Shown: one piece after another, positions 1 to 12,389 of the stretch
How positions within the stretch are numbered: position 1 is the stretch's first letter
Layout: each line of letters begins with the position of its first letter
DNA from: Rhinopomastus cyanomelas
Lineage: Eukaryota > Chordata > Aves > Bucerotiformes > Rhinopomastidae
Reading direction: 5' to 3'
NCBI GenBank assembly: GCA_013400115.1
Contig: VXBP01008587.1
Coordinates: forward strand, 766,784-830,783
DNA: 64,000 bases
Notes under the pieces: generated by a model
The model's database searches: none
Seen by the model: only the letters and a program-made list of their open reading frames with translations
What the model was told of the DNA's origin: nothing
Made by a program: the position numbers and the translations under genes

Positions 1-1828
1 TGCTGCTTTGGTTGGGCTTGTGAAAAAGCAATTCATGAGGCTCCTTCACTGCAGTTTGCCTGCCCTGAGCTATGCACCCAATGCACAGGTAGACATCTCT
101 CCTGGTTAGGAGTTTGCACGCAGCTGCAATACTGCTATGTCTTTCATACACCCACTACCAACCACCTAGGCATCAAGGTCTGCACCTCAGTTAGGTGCTT
201 CTTCAATGAGGACACAGAATCTCCACCTTCCTCAGATAAACACGATTCAGCGTAGGGCTTCAAACACAGGCGAGTAGATGGTCCATGAGGAACTGGCAGC
301 TATGAAGCTCAGCCTGCAGGTGACCCCTGTCCTCATGGCCAGGTATGATACCCTAGGACATCCTAGATACACAGTTTAGATAAACTAATTGACATGGAAG
401 CGTGTTATCACTTCTCCTGCCCACAGCCACAGGCTGACAAACTGTACCTCACCCAGCCCGTGGAGAGCTGTGAGCAGCTCTCTGCCCACCACAAGCAGCT
501 AATGAATTTAATTCACAGCTGCACAGCAAAAGAAAACAAAAGCTCTCAGCTCTGTGCTCTCCCTTCATAGCTAAGATCTTCCATGCGTGTCTTAATGTAC
601 CCTAAATCACTGATTCCAAGTGCTTAGAAAGCTCTGGACTTTCAATAAAATGGGGTGCAGTAGAAACTGCTGCAAGTTCTTTTCAGGCTGCTGGAATAAC
701 CCTCTCTTCCCCCTTCTCAGATCCCTCAGGCATCCACAAAGCTTTTCCTTACCCACCACCCCAGGTCTGATACCATGGGAACAATGACATTGCTCCTCAA
801 GATGGGTTTAGGTGTGCTTCAAGCTGGTCTGCCATCAGAAACAAGGAAAACAGGCACTGGCTTCTCAAGCAAGAGAGACAGTGCAAAACCCCCAAGCAGT
901 GAATGCTTTTGAGGCTGCGTTCAACACACATTGTAGTAGCTGAGATCAACACAGACAGGTGAGACAGACACTCAAAGAGCAGTAGGGTCCCAGTGTTTTA
1001 CACCCCTCATCTCACTCATGCTGACTACAGCTTTGACACCTGCATTAGACTAGACGCTGACCTAAAGCTAAAACCATCCTCTTTTCTGACCAGTCCCTCC
1101 TGGTTTACCTGTGCTCATGGAGACTCAAAGACCCACAAAATAAACCTGCACTGAGTAGATCTTCTGTCTCATTCTTCCACAGCTGCCTAAGGGTCAGAAA
1201 GCCCCTGTGTGGCCCATATGCTTTTCACACTGGTTAGTTGCCAAAACGTTGCACCTCCTTTGCTCATCAACAGTACAACAGCTAACAATAGGTTCCACCA
1301 TGGATTAGGAGGATTTACTCTCAGGGATGAACAAGTGTGGAGGGTTTTTCAGCACCTGGATTTAGTCACTTACTGAACAAAAACCCAGGAGAGTGGTGGT
1401 GGCGTAGGGATCAGAAGACCTGACGATGTTCAGCTGCCTGAAGGATCCATCCTCCTGAGACATGGCAGACCAATTCCCCTCTAATGAAGACATTCCCCAT
1501 AAGAGATAAGCAAGATGTGTGGCATAGACTGGGACAACTGGAATGCACGTAGATAGGGCACTGACAGAAGAATCAATGGGGCAATGTTTCCTCTAAAAAA
1601 AGAAGTAGGTCATCACAGGCATCATCTCAGACTGTTTCTGTTTATCTCTGTCTTCACACTTTTCTAGTGGCATCAAGGTACTAATCCCTTCTCCTTTACT
1701 GTGGTTGTCTTTCATCTTTCCTTCTCTCCACTTCAAGTCTACCTGTTCACATTAATAAATCCACAACCTGATTTCATTTTCTGAAGAAAGTACATGAAAA
1801 TGGGCCACAGCAGTATCTTCTTTTTAAC

Positions 1829-2036
1829 ACAGAATCACAGAACATTAGGGATTGGAAGGGACCTCGAAGATCATCTAGTCCAATTACCCTGCCACAGCAG
1901 GATCCCCTAGACCCAGTTATTAGGGATTGGAAGGGACCTTGAAGATCATCTAGTCCAATCCCCCTGACACAGCAGGATCACCTAGATCCAGTCACACAGG
2001 AACATATCCAGGCACTTTTTAAACATCTCCAGATGT
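1829..2036 (-). mobile_element. CR1 3' end, duplicated head to tail
   Basis: Two successive copies of the young CR1 3' terminus (minus-strand sense). The first starts at the CACAGAATCACAG tail. The second starts near 1920 directly at TAGGGATTGG and continues to the CATCTCCAG segment. The copies differ at a few positions. Confidence 0.9.
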
Positions 2037-2048
2037 ATCAGTGACCAA

Positions 2049-2190
2049 TATCACAGTATCACAGTATTACCAAGGTTGGAAGAGACCTCATAGATCATCA
2101 AGTCCAACCCGTTACCACAGAGCTCAAGGCCAGACCATGGCACCAAGTGCCACGTCCAATCCTGCCTTGAACAGCTCCAGGGATGGCTCT
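2049..2190 (-). mobile_element. CR1 fragment, different subfamily
   Basis: Starts with a TATCACAGTATCACAG tail followed by GGTTGGAAGAGACCTC and ATCATCAAGTCCAACCC. It then diverges from the main young subfamily and ends near the GCTCCAGGGATGG segment. Confidence 0.8.
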
Positions 2191-2886
2191 CATGTTCTTT
2201 AGCTACTTGTCAGCAAGTGGCTAACAAATTATTGGTGCCTCATGACTGTTTGTTTTTTGTTTTCTGTTACTTGCCATGGGGCATGGACCTCCAAAGGCTT
2301 TTCCTGAGCATCTTACTTTGAGGCAATGGCAGCAGAACTAGACCTGTGCTTCATAAGGTTTCAAATCTTGCTCTGGACTTACTTCACCTTTTTCTGCTGC
2401 TGAGAGCTGCTTCCACTCTGTGCAATGCAAACACGTATGTGGTTGTGTGAGCTGAGATCTGACCTAGATCTGATGTCAAACACTTTGTTCCCTTACGTGC
2501 TGCTGGCTACAGAAGCACCGCGTCTTAACCAGTCTTGCTGCAGCAGCCAACTACTTTGTCTTTGAACAGACTCTTAGTCTTGGATGATGATGTATTCCTG
2601 TCAGTCAGATAACACTGAGGAGCTGTTGCAAGCAATTGCAGTCTTTGCCCTTTGCCTAGTTTTCAGTCAAATGTTGGGCAAGAGGTTTCCATGGGAAAAG
2701 ATTCCTTTGGACAGGATCTTTTGCAAGACTGTTGTACAGCTTTGGACAAACACGCTACTCTAGAATAGAAAACAGCAGATTATCACTGGTTTCATGCAAA
2801 AAGGAAGATCACTTCTGTGGTCAAGTTCCTACTGCAGAGCAAGGAAGAGACACAGTCTGACAGGAGACGATCTGGCATGGAGAGCA

Positions 2887-3290
2887 TCACAGAACATAAG
2901 AGATTGGACGGGACCTCGGAAGATCATCTAGTCCAACCCCCCTGCCACAGCAGGATCACCTAGACCAAGTCAGAGAGTCACAGAACATTAGAGATTGGAA
3001 GTGACCTCAAAAGATCATCCAGTCCAACCCCCTGACACAGCAGGATCACCTAGACCAAGTCATAGAGTCACAGAACATTAGGGATTTGAAGGAACCTTGA
3101 AAGATCATCCAGTCCAACCCCCTGCCACAGCAGGATCACCCAGACCAAGCCACAGAGTCACAGAACATTAGGGATTGGAAGGGACCTCGAAAGATCATCC
3201 AGTCCAACCCCCTGCCACAGCAGCATCACCTAGACCAAGTCACATAGGAAAATGTCCAACCGAGTTTCAAATGTCTCCAGAGAAGGAGAT
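2887..3290 (-). repeat. Tandem array of four CR1 3' ends (about 90-bp period)
   Basis: Four direct units start at 2887, 2978, 3068 and 3158 (periods 91, 90, 90). Each starts TCACAGAACAT and reads through GGGATTGGAAGGGACCT to ACCAAGTCA. The last unit continues into more internal CR1 sequence, to about 3290. Units differ by scattered substitutions, so the array is not a very recent duplication. Confidence 0.93.
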
Positions 3291-3311
3291 GGATAGTTGA
3301 GAATAACTTTG

Positions 3312-3366
3312 TATTTATATAAAGTTATATATATATACACACACATACATCTATATAAACATATGT
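3312..3366. repeat. AT/CA-rich simple sequence
   Basis: A TATATATATATACACACACATACAT-like low-complexity tract just beyond the CR1 array. Confidence 0.7.
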
Positions 3367-5903
3367 CAGATACTTTAGCATAAAAAAAAAGATAATATAG
3401 ACTAAAGCAGAGAGATTTACAGTTGAAACCTCGAGACTATGAGTATTTAGGGCTGAATGTTCTCATAAAAGTCCCCACGCTAACTTTATCACAAACACAT
3501 CTACTCTTTCATAACTTTACGTTAAGTCATGTTCAAAGACTCATCAAACAGAAGTGAAGAGTCTCCTGGCAAAAAAAATATCCTTAAAACGTTTACCTAG
3601 TGGTAACTAATAGCTCTGGATTGTTCCTTCGAGCTTGGAAGCCGTCGTAGAAAGCGCAGTGAAGAGTCTTGACATTTACTGTGCATTCCAGTTTGAATTT
3701 ACTAATGGGTACAATTCAGCTCCTTTCTGTGCCACACAATGCCAGGGATTCAGCTCAGCGCCGTGCAGACTTCCAAGGGTGATTGGGGAATAATTACACA
3801 GAAGGTCAAAAGCCTCTTGGGCTGCAGTAAGTGCTATTTCTTACAGGCTTGTGAGTTTGTTTAAGCAGAACATTATAATCAGGAAGATATTGGAAAGGAT
3901 CTCAAGGAGATTACTTTTATACAGTACAGGGTCCTCCTCGTAAGGAAAGATACACCTTATTTTCAGTTATGGAGAAGGTCACCTAGAGAGAAGGGACTTT
4001 TAGAACCAAGAGGCAACTACAGTTCTGCTCATTGTGAGCTGCAGCTCCTTCTCCAAAGCAGGATTTCATTGCTGCGTCTCGAGATAAGAATGGGCTGAAC
4101 ACCCAGCCCAGGGTGAGCAGGCTGCATAAGTGTCTTCAGACCAGTTTCCCTGCATGAAAGAAATCTGCTTTTTGTGAATGGAACCAGATACTGGAAAAAC
4201 AGAAACGCGGGTACGTCTCTGGTGGCATCGCCGGGAAAGGATGGGGGAAGAGGAGCGATGCTGGTTACAAAATGCTGCCTATACAAAGCGAAGGTGTGGA
4301 GGTGTGGGAACACACACACAAGCCTTGCTCCAGAGTCTCTTCTTTCATTGAAATGAAGAAAACTCAGAAATATGCTCCTTCCTCTCCACACTCTCCACAT
4401 AACAATTCTCGCCAAGTGTTAGTCCTGGACGGACACGGATGTCACCTTCTTGACCGGTAAGTTCTTGTAAGAAAAGAGCACCACTGCTACACCAGTATTT
4501 AAGAACAAAGACCAGTACCAGGTTGATATGGAGACCCTTCTGATTCTCTGAGAAGCCTTGAGACCGCATAGACCTTGCACAAGACTCAAGAGACAAGGCA
4601 TGGATTAAGCAACAGGCAGACATCACCATGGTGAAAGGGCATCAGTGATGTCCCTCAGCACGAAGAGCGTGATTAATCTCATTTAATTCACGGGGTTTTT
4701 TTCTTTTTATTTATTCCAGGTATCTGAGGTACTCACAAAACTTCAATTGAAGAGAAGTGTCCTTCCATTCCTTGGGAACAAACACCTCATGAACTCCTGA
4801 AGCACTTGAGCACTGAAAGAAAAACAAGTAGAAACTTTTGCCAGTTCGGCAATGAAGCTGCCAAGAGCTCTGGAGTCACTATTAGTTATTTTTATCAGAG
4901 AGGGAAGCTGGCTATGAGCCCAAACAAAGAGTGAGTCTTGAGTCTCATGCTGAATATGGGGAAGCTCAGGTTTAGATGTGATTCTAACAGAAGGAAGAAC
5001 TAAGGTGGCAATTATCTGTCCCCTGCAACACCGCACGCAAACTTCCTTCTACCCCTGTCACTGCAGCTCACCGAATGAACATTATTGGCACAGAAGACAG
5101 TCCTCACCACCCGATCTCTGTCTCACGTGGTGATCACCACGATGCTTTGTCTAGAGATGAAGTGTGATGTTCCCTCATCACCCTATTTTACTCAGAGGTC
5201 CCGCAGTCCCCCTGACTCATAGCCCCAACAAGAGTGTGCAGCCCATCTAGTCAACACAGGACAAGGATGACAGCAGTGAGATCCACGTGCAGTCAGCGAT
5301 CCTGAGCTCAGAGCTGTTCTGCTGCCACAGTCTCCCACTTGCAGCGTGTGTCACAGAAATGAACCGTTTGGCCTGTAAGTAACAGGTTGGATCTTGTTTC
5401 AGAACGATTCCTGAATAGGTTGCTGAAAAGCTCTCAAAAGCACCTCCACCTCTTCAAAGGACCCCACCCTCTTTACTCACAGTGGGTTATGAGGAAGTTG
5501 CTGCCTTTTTCGTTTGTGGGTTAAGCTGACCTGATAAAGACAGGATTTCATGTGGGGCTTCTTGTGAGTCTCATGATAGACAAGCACCTTAGGTATGAAC
5601 AGGTTTGCTCTGAGACATGGGGCAGGGTGTGGGGGGTGTTTGCTCCAGGATTGCACCCATATAGAAATTGTACTTCCACATATAGAAAATATTGACTTGC
5701 ATCTCTGGCCACATCTGAATCAACCCCAAACTCAGGATCATGACAGTTTGGAATTGGATGTCATCTCAAGCTGCTGTTTTGGGGAGAGGTATTTATGAAT
5801 GTGTATTTTGATGCAGCAGGTCAAGTGAGTAATATGATGTCCTTCAGCACTCCAAAGCACTGGCCTGCAATGAACATGATTCTGGTGTTTTCTTCAGCAT
5901 CTT

Positions 5904-6060
5904 ATCACAGAATCATAGAATGTACTAGAAGGGACCTCTATAAGTCATCTAGTCCAACCTCCCTACACTGGGACAACTCTACCTAGGTCAGGGTGCTCAG
6001 AGCCTCATCAAGCCTGACCTGAAATGACTCCAGAGATGGGGCCTCCACCCCACTTGAGTG
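5904..6060 (-). mobile_element. Older CR1 3' fragment
   Basis: TCACAGAATCATAGAATG tail followed by AGAAGGGACCTC and CATCTAGTCCAACCTCCC. It is diverged from the abundant young copies and ends near GACTCCAGAGATGGGGCC. Confidence 0.85.
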
Positions 6061-7076
6061 AATAGGTCCTGCATTTGTATGTTAATGCTTGTGGAGCAAG
6101 ATGTTATCTAATCCCAATTCCATAGGTGGTTTTAATTTAAATAAAGGTGCTGCAGATTCTGCTTCCCTGTCCTCCCAAGTTAGCCATCTGTACATGTGCT
6201 CAATATTCTTTGGCCAAGGCATGCCACAGCTGTACCTGTGACTGTGAACACACAATCCCACCTCCTGTCCACCTGAGGACCTCATGTGCAACATGCAAAA
6301 AGATCTATCCAGGTCTTCTTGGCCTGACCTTCTCAGGTGCACCCTGACCTTCTCAATGGCGTGATGACAGCTTACATGTGCTGAACATTCCTGAACACAT
6401 AAAGCACTAAAATGCTCCAACAGAAAGCCTCCCATTGCACCGACCCTATGGCCTCCTAGATGATCAAGAGCAGATTTGGCTTTCAGATGGCCTCAGGTAA
6501 CCCTCAGGATGCAGTGCACCTGCATCAATACGTCTACATGTTCTTACCCAGCAGAATCCTCACTTGGCTTGTACAATGGAAATGAGAAGTAGGTGTGCCA
6601 ACACGTATCAGTGGGGGAAATTCACCCTTAATCCACAAATTGTTTGCTCTGTGAAGACTGAAGTACTATAAAAAGTGGTTCCTTTATGCAATGCAGCCTG
6701 CAGATTACAAGACTCAAGAGACAAGGCAAGGATTAAGTGCATTAACACACAATGGATGAATGTCAGTCCAGTCTTTATCCATGTCAAACCAGCACTGGGA
6801 AAGAGTCATAAGCTAAATATTTATAGCAAGGAGTCCCATCATAAAACGATAACATTCAGGCTGAACACTAGAAGAACTAGAGGTCTGTAGAAGACAAAGT
6901 GAACCAGGAATTCCAGGTAACCCATGGCATGTAGTAGAGTAATTATATCTGTGTCTGGCTAATAGAAGTTGCAAGAGAAACTGCATTTCTCAAGTTTGGG
7001 ATAAGCCACTAGAAACAGCTGATCTGGCTGCACGTTAATCTCACTGCAAAGAGTACAGGCAACTTTTTGTACCATT

Positions 7077-7691
7077 GATAATGCCAAGAAGGCCAGTGGC
7101 ATCCTGGCCTGGATTAGAAACTGTGTCCAGCAGGAGTAGGGAGGTGATGGTCCCCCTGTGCTCAGCACTGGTGAGGCTGCACCTTGAGTGCTGGGTCCAG
7201 TTTTGGGCACCTCAGTACAAGGGAGATATCGAGGGGCTGAAGCGAGGGCAGAGGAGGGCAACGAAGCTGGCAAAAGGGCTTGGAGAATGAATCTGATGAG
7301 GAGAGGTTGAGAGAGTTGAGTGCTGTTTAGTTTGAGGAAGAGGAAGCTAAGACACCTCATCACTCTCTACAACTACCTGAAAGGACACTGTAGAGATGTC
7401 GGTGCTGGTCTCTTCTCACAGGGAATTAGTGACAGAACCAGAAGGAAAGGCTTTGAGCTTCAACAGGGGAGGGTTAGACTGGACATCAGGAAAAAATTCT
7501 TCATGGAGAGAGTGATCAGGCACTGGAATGGGCTGCCCAGGGTGATGGTTGAGTCACCATCGCTGGGTGAGTTTAAAAGACACTTGGATGTAGAGTTGAG
7601 GGATCTGGTTTAGGGGTGAACATATAGAGTAGGGTTGATAGTTGGACTCCATGATCCCAGGGGTTTTTTCCAACCTGAATGATTCTGTGAA
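7077..7691 (+). mobile_element. CR1 ORF2 3' part and 3' UTR (second subfamily)
   Basis: Sense on the plus strand. It encodes the remains of the C-terminal CR1 ORF2 region (for example VPLCSALVRLHLE and ERVIRHWNGLPR in broken frames) and ends in CCAACCTGAATGATTCTGTGA. Its 3' UTR carries GATGATCCCAG-type sequence and differs from the most abundant subfamily. It is 5'-truncated and has stops and frameshifts. Confidence 0.92.
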
Positions 7692-7784
7692 AACCTTTAC
7701 CAAACCTGTTGTGAGCTAGAATTTGGCACGTGGTCTAGATGTTGGGACATGGGGGTTATGCTGCTGCCCTCCTGATGGTCTTGG

Positions 7785-7882
7785 AATCTGGTTTAGAGGT
7801 GAACTTGCAGAGTAGGGTTGATGGTTGGGCTCGATGATCCCAGGTTCTTTTCCAACACGAATGACTCTGATTCTGTGAACAC
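7785..7882 (+). mobile_element. Second CR1 3' end, same subfamily as the upstream copy
   Basis: Repeats the last 90 or so bases of the CR1 at 7077-7691, starting at GGAATCTGGTTTAG and ending GATTCTGTGAAC. The bases after both copies look alike (GTGAAAACCTTTACC and GTGAACACCTTCAGA). Confidence 0.88.
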
Positions 7883-9011
7883 CTTCAGAAAGGTAACGAG
7901 CAGACATTGCATCTGCTTCATATAACAAGGTTTGCGCTGTTCTCCAGTCTCACATCATGATGGAAACATCCTCACTGCTGCAGTTTGCCTCCCCCTGTAT
8001 TTTTCCCATGCTCATGCTGCCAGTTTGCTTTGCTTCACTTTGCCCACTACTGTGGCTACAACTCGTAGCCCTCTCGATGGCTGCCATGGTTACTGGGCAC
8101 ATCTCCTTCAGCAGGTTCCTTTTTCCTGGCGGTAACACAATGTCTCTGATTCACAGGCTGCGGGATAGCGGTGGTGAGATCACTGGAGCTTACCGTCCCT
8201 TGGCACTGGAGACCAAAGAGCTGGTGTGAAGTGGGGATTACCACGGAGCGAAGAACACCAGCCTTTTGAGGTCCAGTTGCTCTGTCAGTGTTTTTCTTTC
8301 TTTGCTTTTCAGAAGCAGGGAGGAATGCGAGCGTTTCCGAGCCGCATTGTATAATTTAACAGAAGACTAATATTTTGCCTGGCAGCCGTTGTAGCTTGTA
8401 TAGATGATGTCTCACACCCTTCCTCTCTCCCCCATCCCTCCAAGTTTAAGCTCACTGCTTTGAAGAGCAAAGCCATCTGACTGCAGAGTCCTTTCTTGCA
8501 GGTAATGAATTACGCGTGGGCTCACATGGCAAAGGTATAGGCTCCTTCTCCTCAGTTTTCTTTATCTAAAGCTCTTCTATGAAGAACATCTTCATTAGAC
8601 CTGCCTGAAAGTGCTCTATTGAAGGTGCCTTTCAGTGAAAAGGCTTTTCTAAGGAGAGGTGGGTGGAGAGTGAAGAGGAGGAAAGGCTTTTTCTTTCTTG
8701 CCTGTTCTAAAGAGCAGAGGTATTTTGGTTATATAATGGATTGTCTCCAAATTAAAAGTCTCCAGTGCCTAGGTCCAAGACCAGTATCCCACAGAAATCA
8801 GGTTGTGCCTTGGTTCTCCTCTATGACCCAAGAACATTGCTTATGCTACATTTCCTATCATCCACAATAACCAGGAGAAACAACCTTACAGAGGTGACTT
8901 TCTCCATGGTGTTCATCTCATGGAAACACTCTGCTCACAGTTCCTCTGAGGCACCTTGTCACCTTTTCCATGTAGAAGACAGTACTTTCCTGTCAACACA
9001 ACCTCAGGTAC

Positions 9012-9537
9012 CAGTATAGGCTGGGGACTGACCTGTTGGAGAGTAGTTTAGGAGAAAGGGATGAGGACGTCCTGGTGGACAGGAGGATGACCATGAGTCA
9101 GCAGTGTGCTCTTGTGGCCAAGAGGGCCAACAGCATCCTGGGGTGGATCAGAAGGGGGTGGTTAGCAGATTGAGAGAGGTTCTTCTACCCCTCTACTCTG
9201 CACTGGTCAGACCACACCTGGAGTATTGTGTCCAGTTCTGAGTCTCTCAGTTCAAGAGGGATGTGGACCTGCTGAAGGGAGTCCAGCATAGGGCAACAAG
9301 GATGATGAAGGAGGTGGAGCATCTCCCTTATGAGGAGAGGCTGAGGAAGCTGGGTCTCTTCAGCTTGGAGAAGAGGAGACTGAGTGGTGACCTCATTAAT
9401 GTCTATAAATATGTGGAGGGTGGGTGTCAGGAGGATGGAGCCAGGCTCTTCTCAGTGTCATCTAGTGATGGGACCAGGGGCAATGGGTGTGAGCTGAAAC
9501 CTTCCAATCCATAATGATTCTGTGATTCTATGATCCT
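9012..9537 (+). mobile_element. CR1 copy with internal deletion near the 3' end
   Basis: Plus-sense ORF2 remnant encoding NVYKYVEGGCQEDGARLFS, reading to GGTGTGAGCTG. It then jumps directly to the terminal CCTTCCAATCC and the GATTCTGTGATTCTATG tail at about 9498. Roughly 250 bases of the usual 3' region are missing. Confidence 0.92.
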
Positions 9538-10553
9538 AAGAACCCAGAAATCCACACTGAGGGCCTGTTTCTAGCAACCCCTTTCATCAGTGAGCTTAGC
9601 TTCCTCCCCAGATCAAATTAGGCTTCTGGACTACCCACCTAATGTCCTTTATCAGTCAGAGTCAACCAGTTTAGCAGTGAGAACACGGAATGACTGCAGC
9701 TCGCTGCCCGCACCACCTTCTCCTGCCATAAAGCGCTGCCACCCTTTTCATTGTGAGATGAAATGTAAATAATGCTGCCAGGATCCTCTTGACTGAGCGA
9801 AGTGTAAATATTGATCAAAGCAGAAACTGAAACTGGTGCTGCCAAGGAACGGGTGTTTAACATGCTGCTCAGCACTTCCCTTGGATCTCTCCTTTGTGTT
9901 TATCGGCGCGTTAATTTTTCCTTGTTGCACCAGCATGTTTTTATTATTTAAGCAAATTACCATGGCTGAGGTAAGTAACACAATTACTCTTTGTTAGCTG
10001 GCCCATGGCCATCCCTTTCATGTGTTCGAGAGCCAGCCATGAATTAGAAGGATGCAACATCCCTGATGGATTTAGCGGTGACATCATAAATCCTCGCTCC
10101 GATGAAGACACTAATAGGTGCTGCAGCCAGTAATTTGCTGACACCACTGTTAAGGGCACAAATAAAGATGTCTTTCTGGGCATGGGACTATGGAAGCCAG
10201 GGCTACCGTGAAGGAAAACACCGGCCAGGTGAATTTCAGCTCCTTTGGAAACACATCTGTTAAAAGGGGAACAATACACCTACATAATGAGTGATGCTTT
10301 CTGTACTCACAATGTGCTTTGAAAACCCTGGCCAGTTGCATATAAAAAGCAGAAATAAAAGTATTTGAGGTATCTGGTAGTGGTTTGTTAATTATTTCAG
10401 CTTAGCTTAGCTAAAGCACTTCTGGAGGAGCTTGGGGGTCACCGTGAGGCAGCCATGACTGTCCTCTTCTGGCCCCAAATCCTGCTGCCATACTCCACAA
10501 CTGCAATGCAGTGGGGTCGGCATGTACAAGTGAGCTTTGGGGGCACTCCCAGG

Positions 10554-10713
10554 TGAATCATAGGATGTTAGGGGTTGGAAGGGACCTCTCGAGATCATTG
10601 AGTCCAATCCCCAATGGAGATACATCCCTCCCTCCAGCAGCTCCGTGTCCTTCTTGAACTGAGGGGCCAGAACTGGACACAGCACTCCAGATGTGGTCTC
10701 ACCAGGGCAGAGT
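10554..10713 (-). mobile_element. Internally deleted CR1
   Basis: Minus-sense 3' end (GGGGTTGGAAGGGACCTC, GAGTCCAATCCCC) joined to an ORF2 segment (CTCCAGCAGCTCCGTGTCC to CTCACCAGGGCAGA) that is normally several hundred bases away. Confidence 0.88.
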
Positions 10714-11819
10714 TTATGTTAGGGTTCAAACGCTGAATTGGTGTGAAAATCAAGCAATGCTGTAGAAATCTGTTCCTTCCATTTGCCTTCTCTCTTCTTG
10801 AACAAGTCCACTTTAGAACTTCCCCTGTAGCCCAAAGGCCATTTCCAGTTGCCAGCTCAAATGCAAGCCATGTCTCTCAATGCCTCGTGGCTCCAGAAGC
10901 TGTGGCTTTGAAAGAAAGCCAAAGTACCTGCCTTCTGCTGTGCAGCATGTAGACACTACCCAACCACTGCACACACACCTCACTCTGCAGCAGCCTGCTG
11001 ATGAACGTGTCTGTGCACCGCACCAAGCAGCGCTCGTGTTCCTTGTGCCACATGGTGCAAACTGGAAGAGTGCTGGTTCTCTTCCAGTTTACCCCAAAGC
11101 TTCCAAGCCTTCTGCTTCTCTAAAGCACCTGAAGCTCCCAACCCAGGCTCAGTCCAGACTGTACCTGTTCTAAGCACTCTGCATGAATTTCTATCCAATT
11201 CCAGCCTACTCCCAGCTCACTGGGACCCATCGGTGTTCCTGCTTTGTTCTGTGCTGGCAAAGAACCGATAGGACATCTGTAAACGCTGCCAGATGGGTCG
11301 GTGGCCTGACTTTGGTACATACTTCAGAACTGGTGCTTCCAAGCCCTGTGAAGCAGCAGCCAGAACTGGAGCAAAGGTTCAGTACCATTAGTGTATTAAT
11401 TTCTGTCAGCAGCTGAGTCCTTTTTTTTTTTTAACCACATTTCAGAGAAAATTTCCTACCACCAGCAACTGATCAAACATGACAAGTTCTCCCTCTTGGC
11501 TATCTTGTGTGATACAGGCTACTTCACTCCTGTATTCCTTTCCAGAGTGGAAACTGCAGGTTTTGGTCAAATAAAAGAGCTTCTGTTTCTCTGCCACTGT
11601 CAGACATGGAAATTCAGGGCAATATTTTCATTGGCTTGAAAGGCCAGATCAAGTTAAAAGCCCTGATGCCAAGAGGAAGGCATCTGATGCGCTGCTTCAA
11701 ACCGCAGGTCGTAATGCTCCTTGGTCCATCACTCTGTAGGAGCACCTCAACCATGCTGTTACTCCCCTTGTTAACACAGTACTGAAGTGCTAAACAAAAC
11801 ATTAGCAGAGACCAAGGTA

Positions 11820-12063
11820 TGGATGTGAGCTGGAACATAGGAGGTTCCATGTAAGTATCAGAAGGAACTTCTTCCCAGTGAGGGTGACAGAGACTGGAAC
11901 AGGCTGCCCATGGGTGGTTGTGGAGCCTCCTTCTTTGGAGACGTTTCAACCTGCCTGGATGTGCTCCTGTGCAGCTTAGTCTAGGTGATCCTCCTGTGTC
12001 AGGAGGATTGGACTAGATGTTTTGATGTCCCTTCCAATCCCTAATGTTCTGTGATTCTGTGAA
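11820..12063 (+). mobile_element. CR1 3' fragment
   Basis: Plus-sense copy starting at the GAGCTGGAACATAGGAGGTTCC segment, running through CTGGAACAGGCTGCCC to the AATGTTCTGTGATTCTGTG tail. Confidence 0.92.
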
Positions 12064-12353
12064 CAAAAGCCCACCACAGAGCTGCCGGGCTGAGAAAGCA
12101 CATCAGTAGAGGTTTGAACTGAAACTCACGGGACACACAGAGTGGTCACAGAGATTGGAAATTGTGACCCCCCCATTGGGGAAAGCGGGTGGTTCAGGTG
12201 GTCCTAGAGAGTCACTTTGAGCCCCCCACTGACCTGATCTTGGATATTGATAACTGAGCTGTAAGTGATTAACAAAGCCCATCACAGCCAGCAGCCTGAG
12301 GAATCAACCGATATCCCACTTGGACATGGTCTCTCTACGGAACCTTCCCTGCA

Positions 12354-12356
<3 letters not shown>

Positions 12357-12387
<31 letters not shown>
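12357..12387 (+). repeat. (CA)n microsatellite
   Basis: Uninterrupted CA dinucleotide run of 31 bases. Confidence 0.98.

Positions 12388-12389
<2 letters not shown>

Noticed and set aside
3310..3370. TATA-box promoter
   Set aside because: The TATATA run is part of a low-complexity AT/CA tract with no downstream gene.
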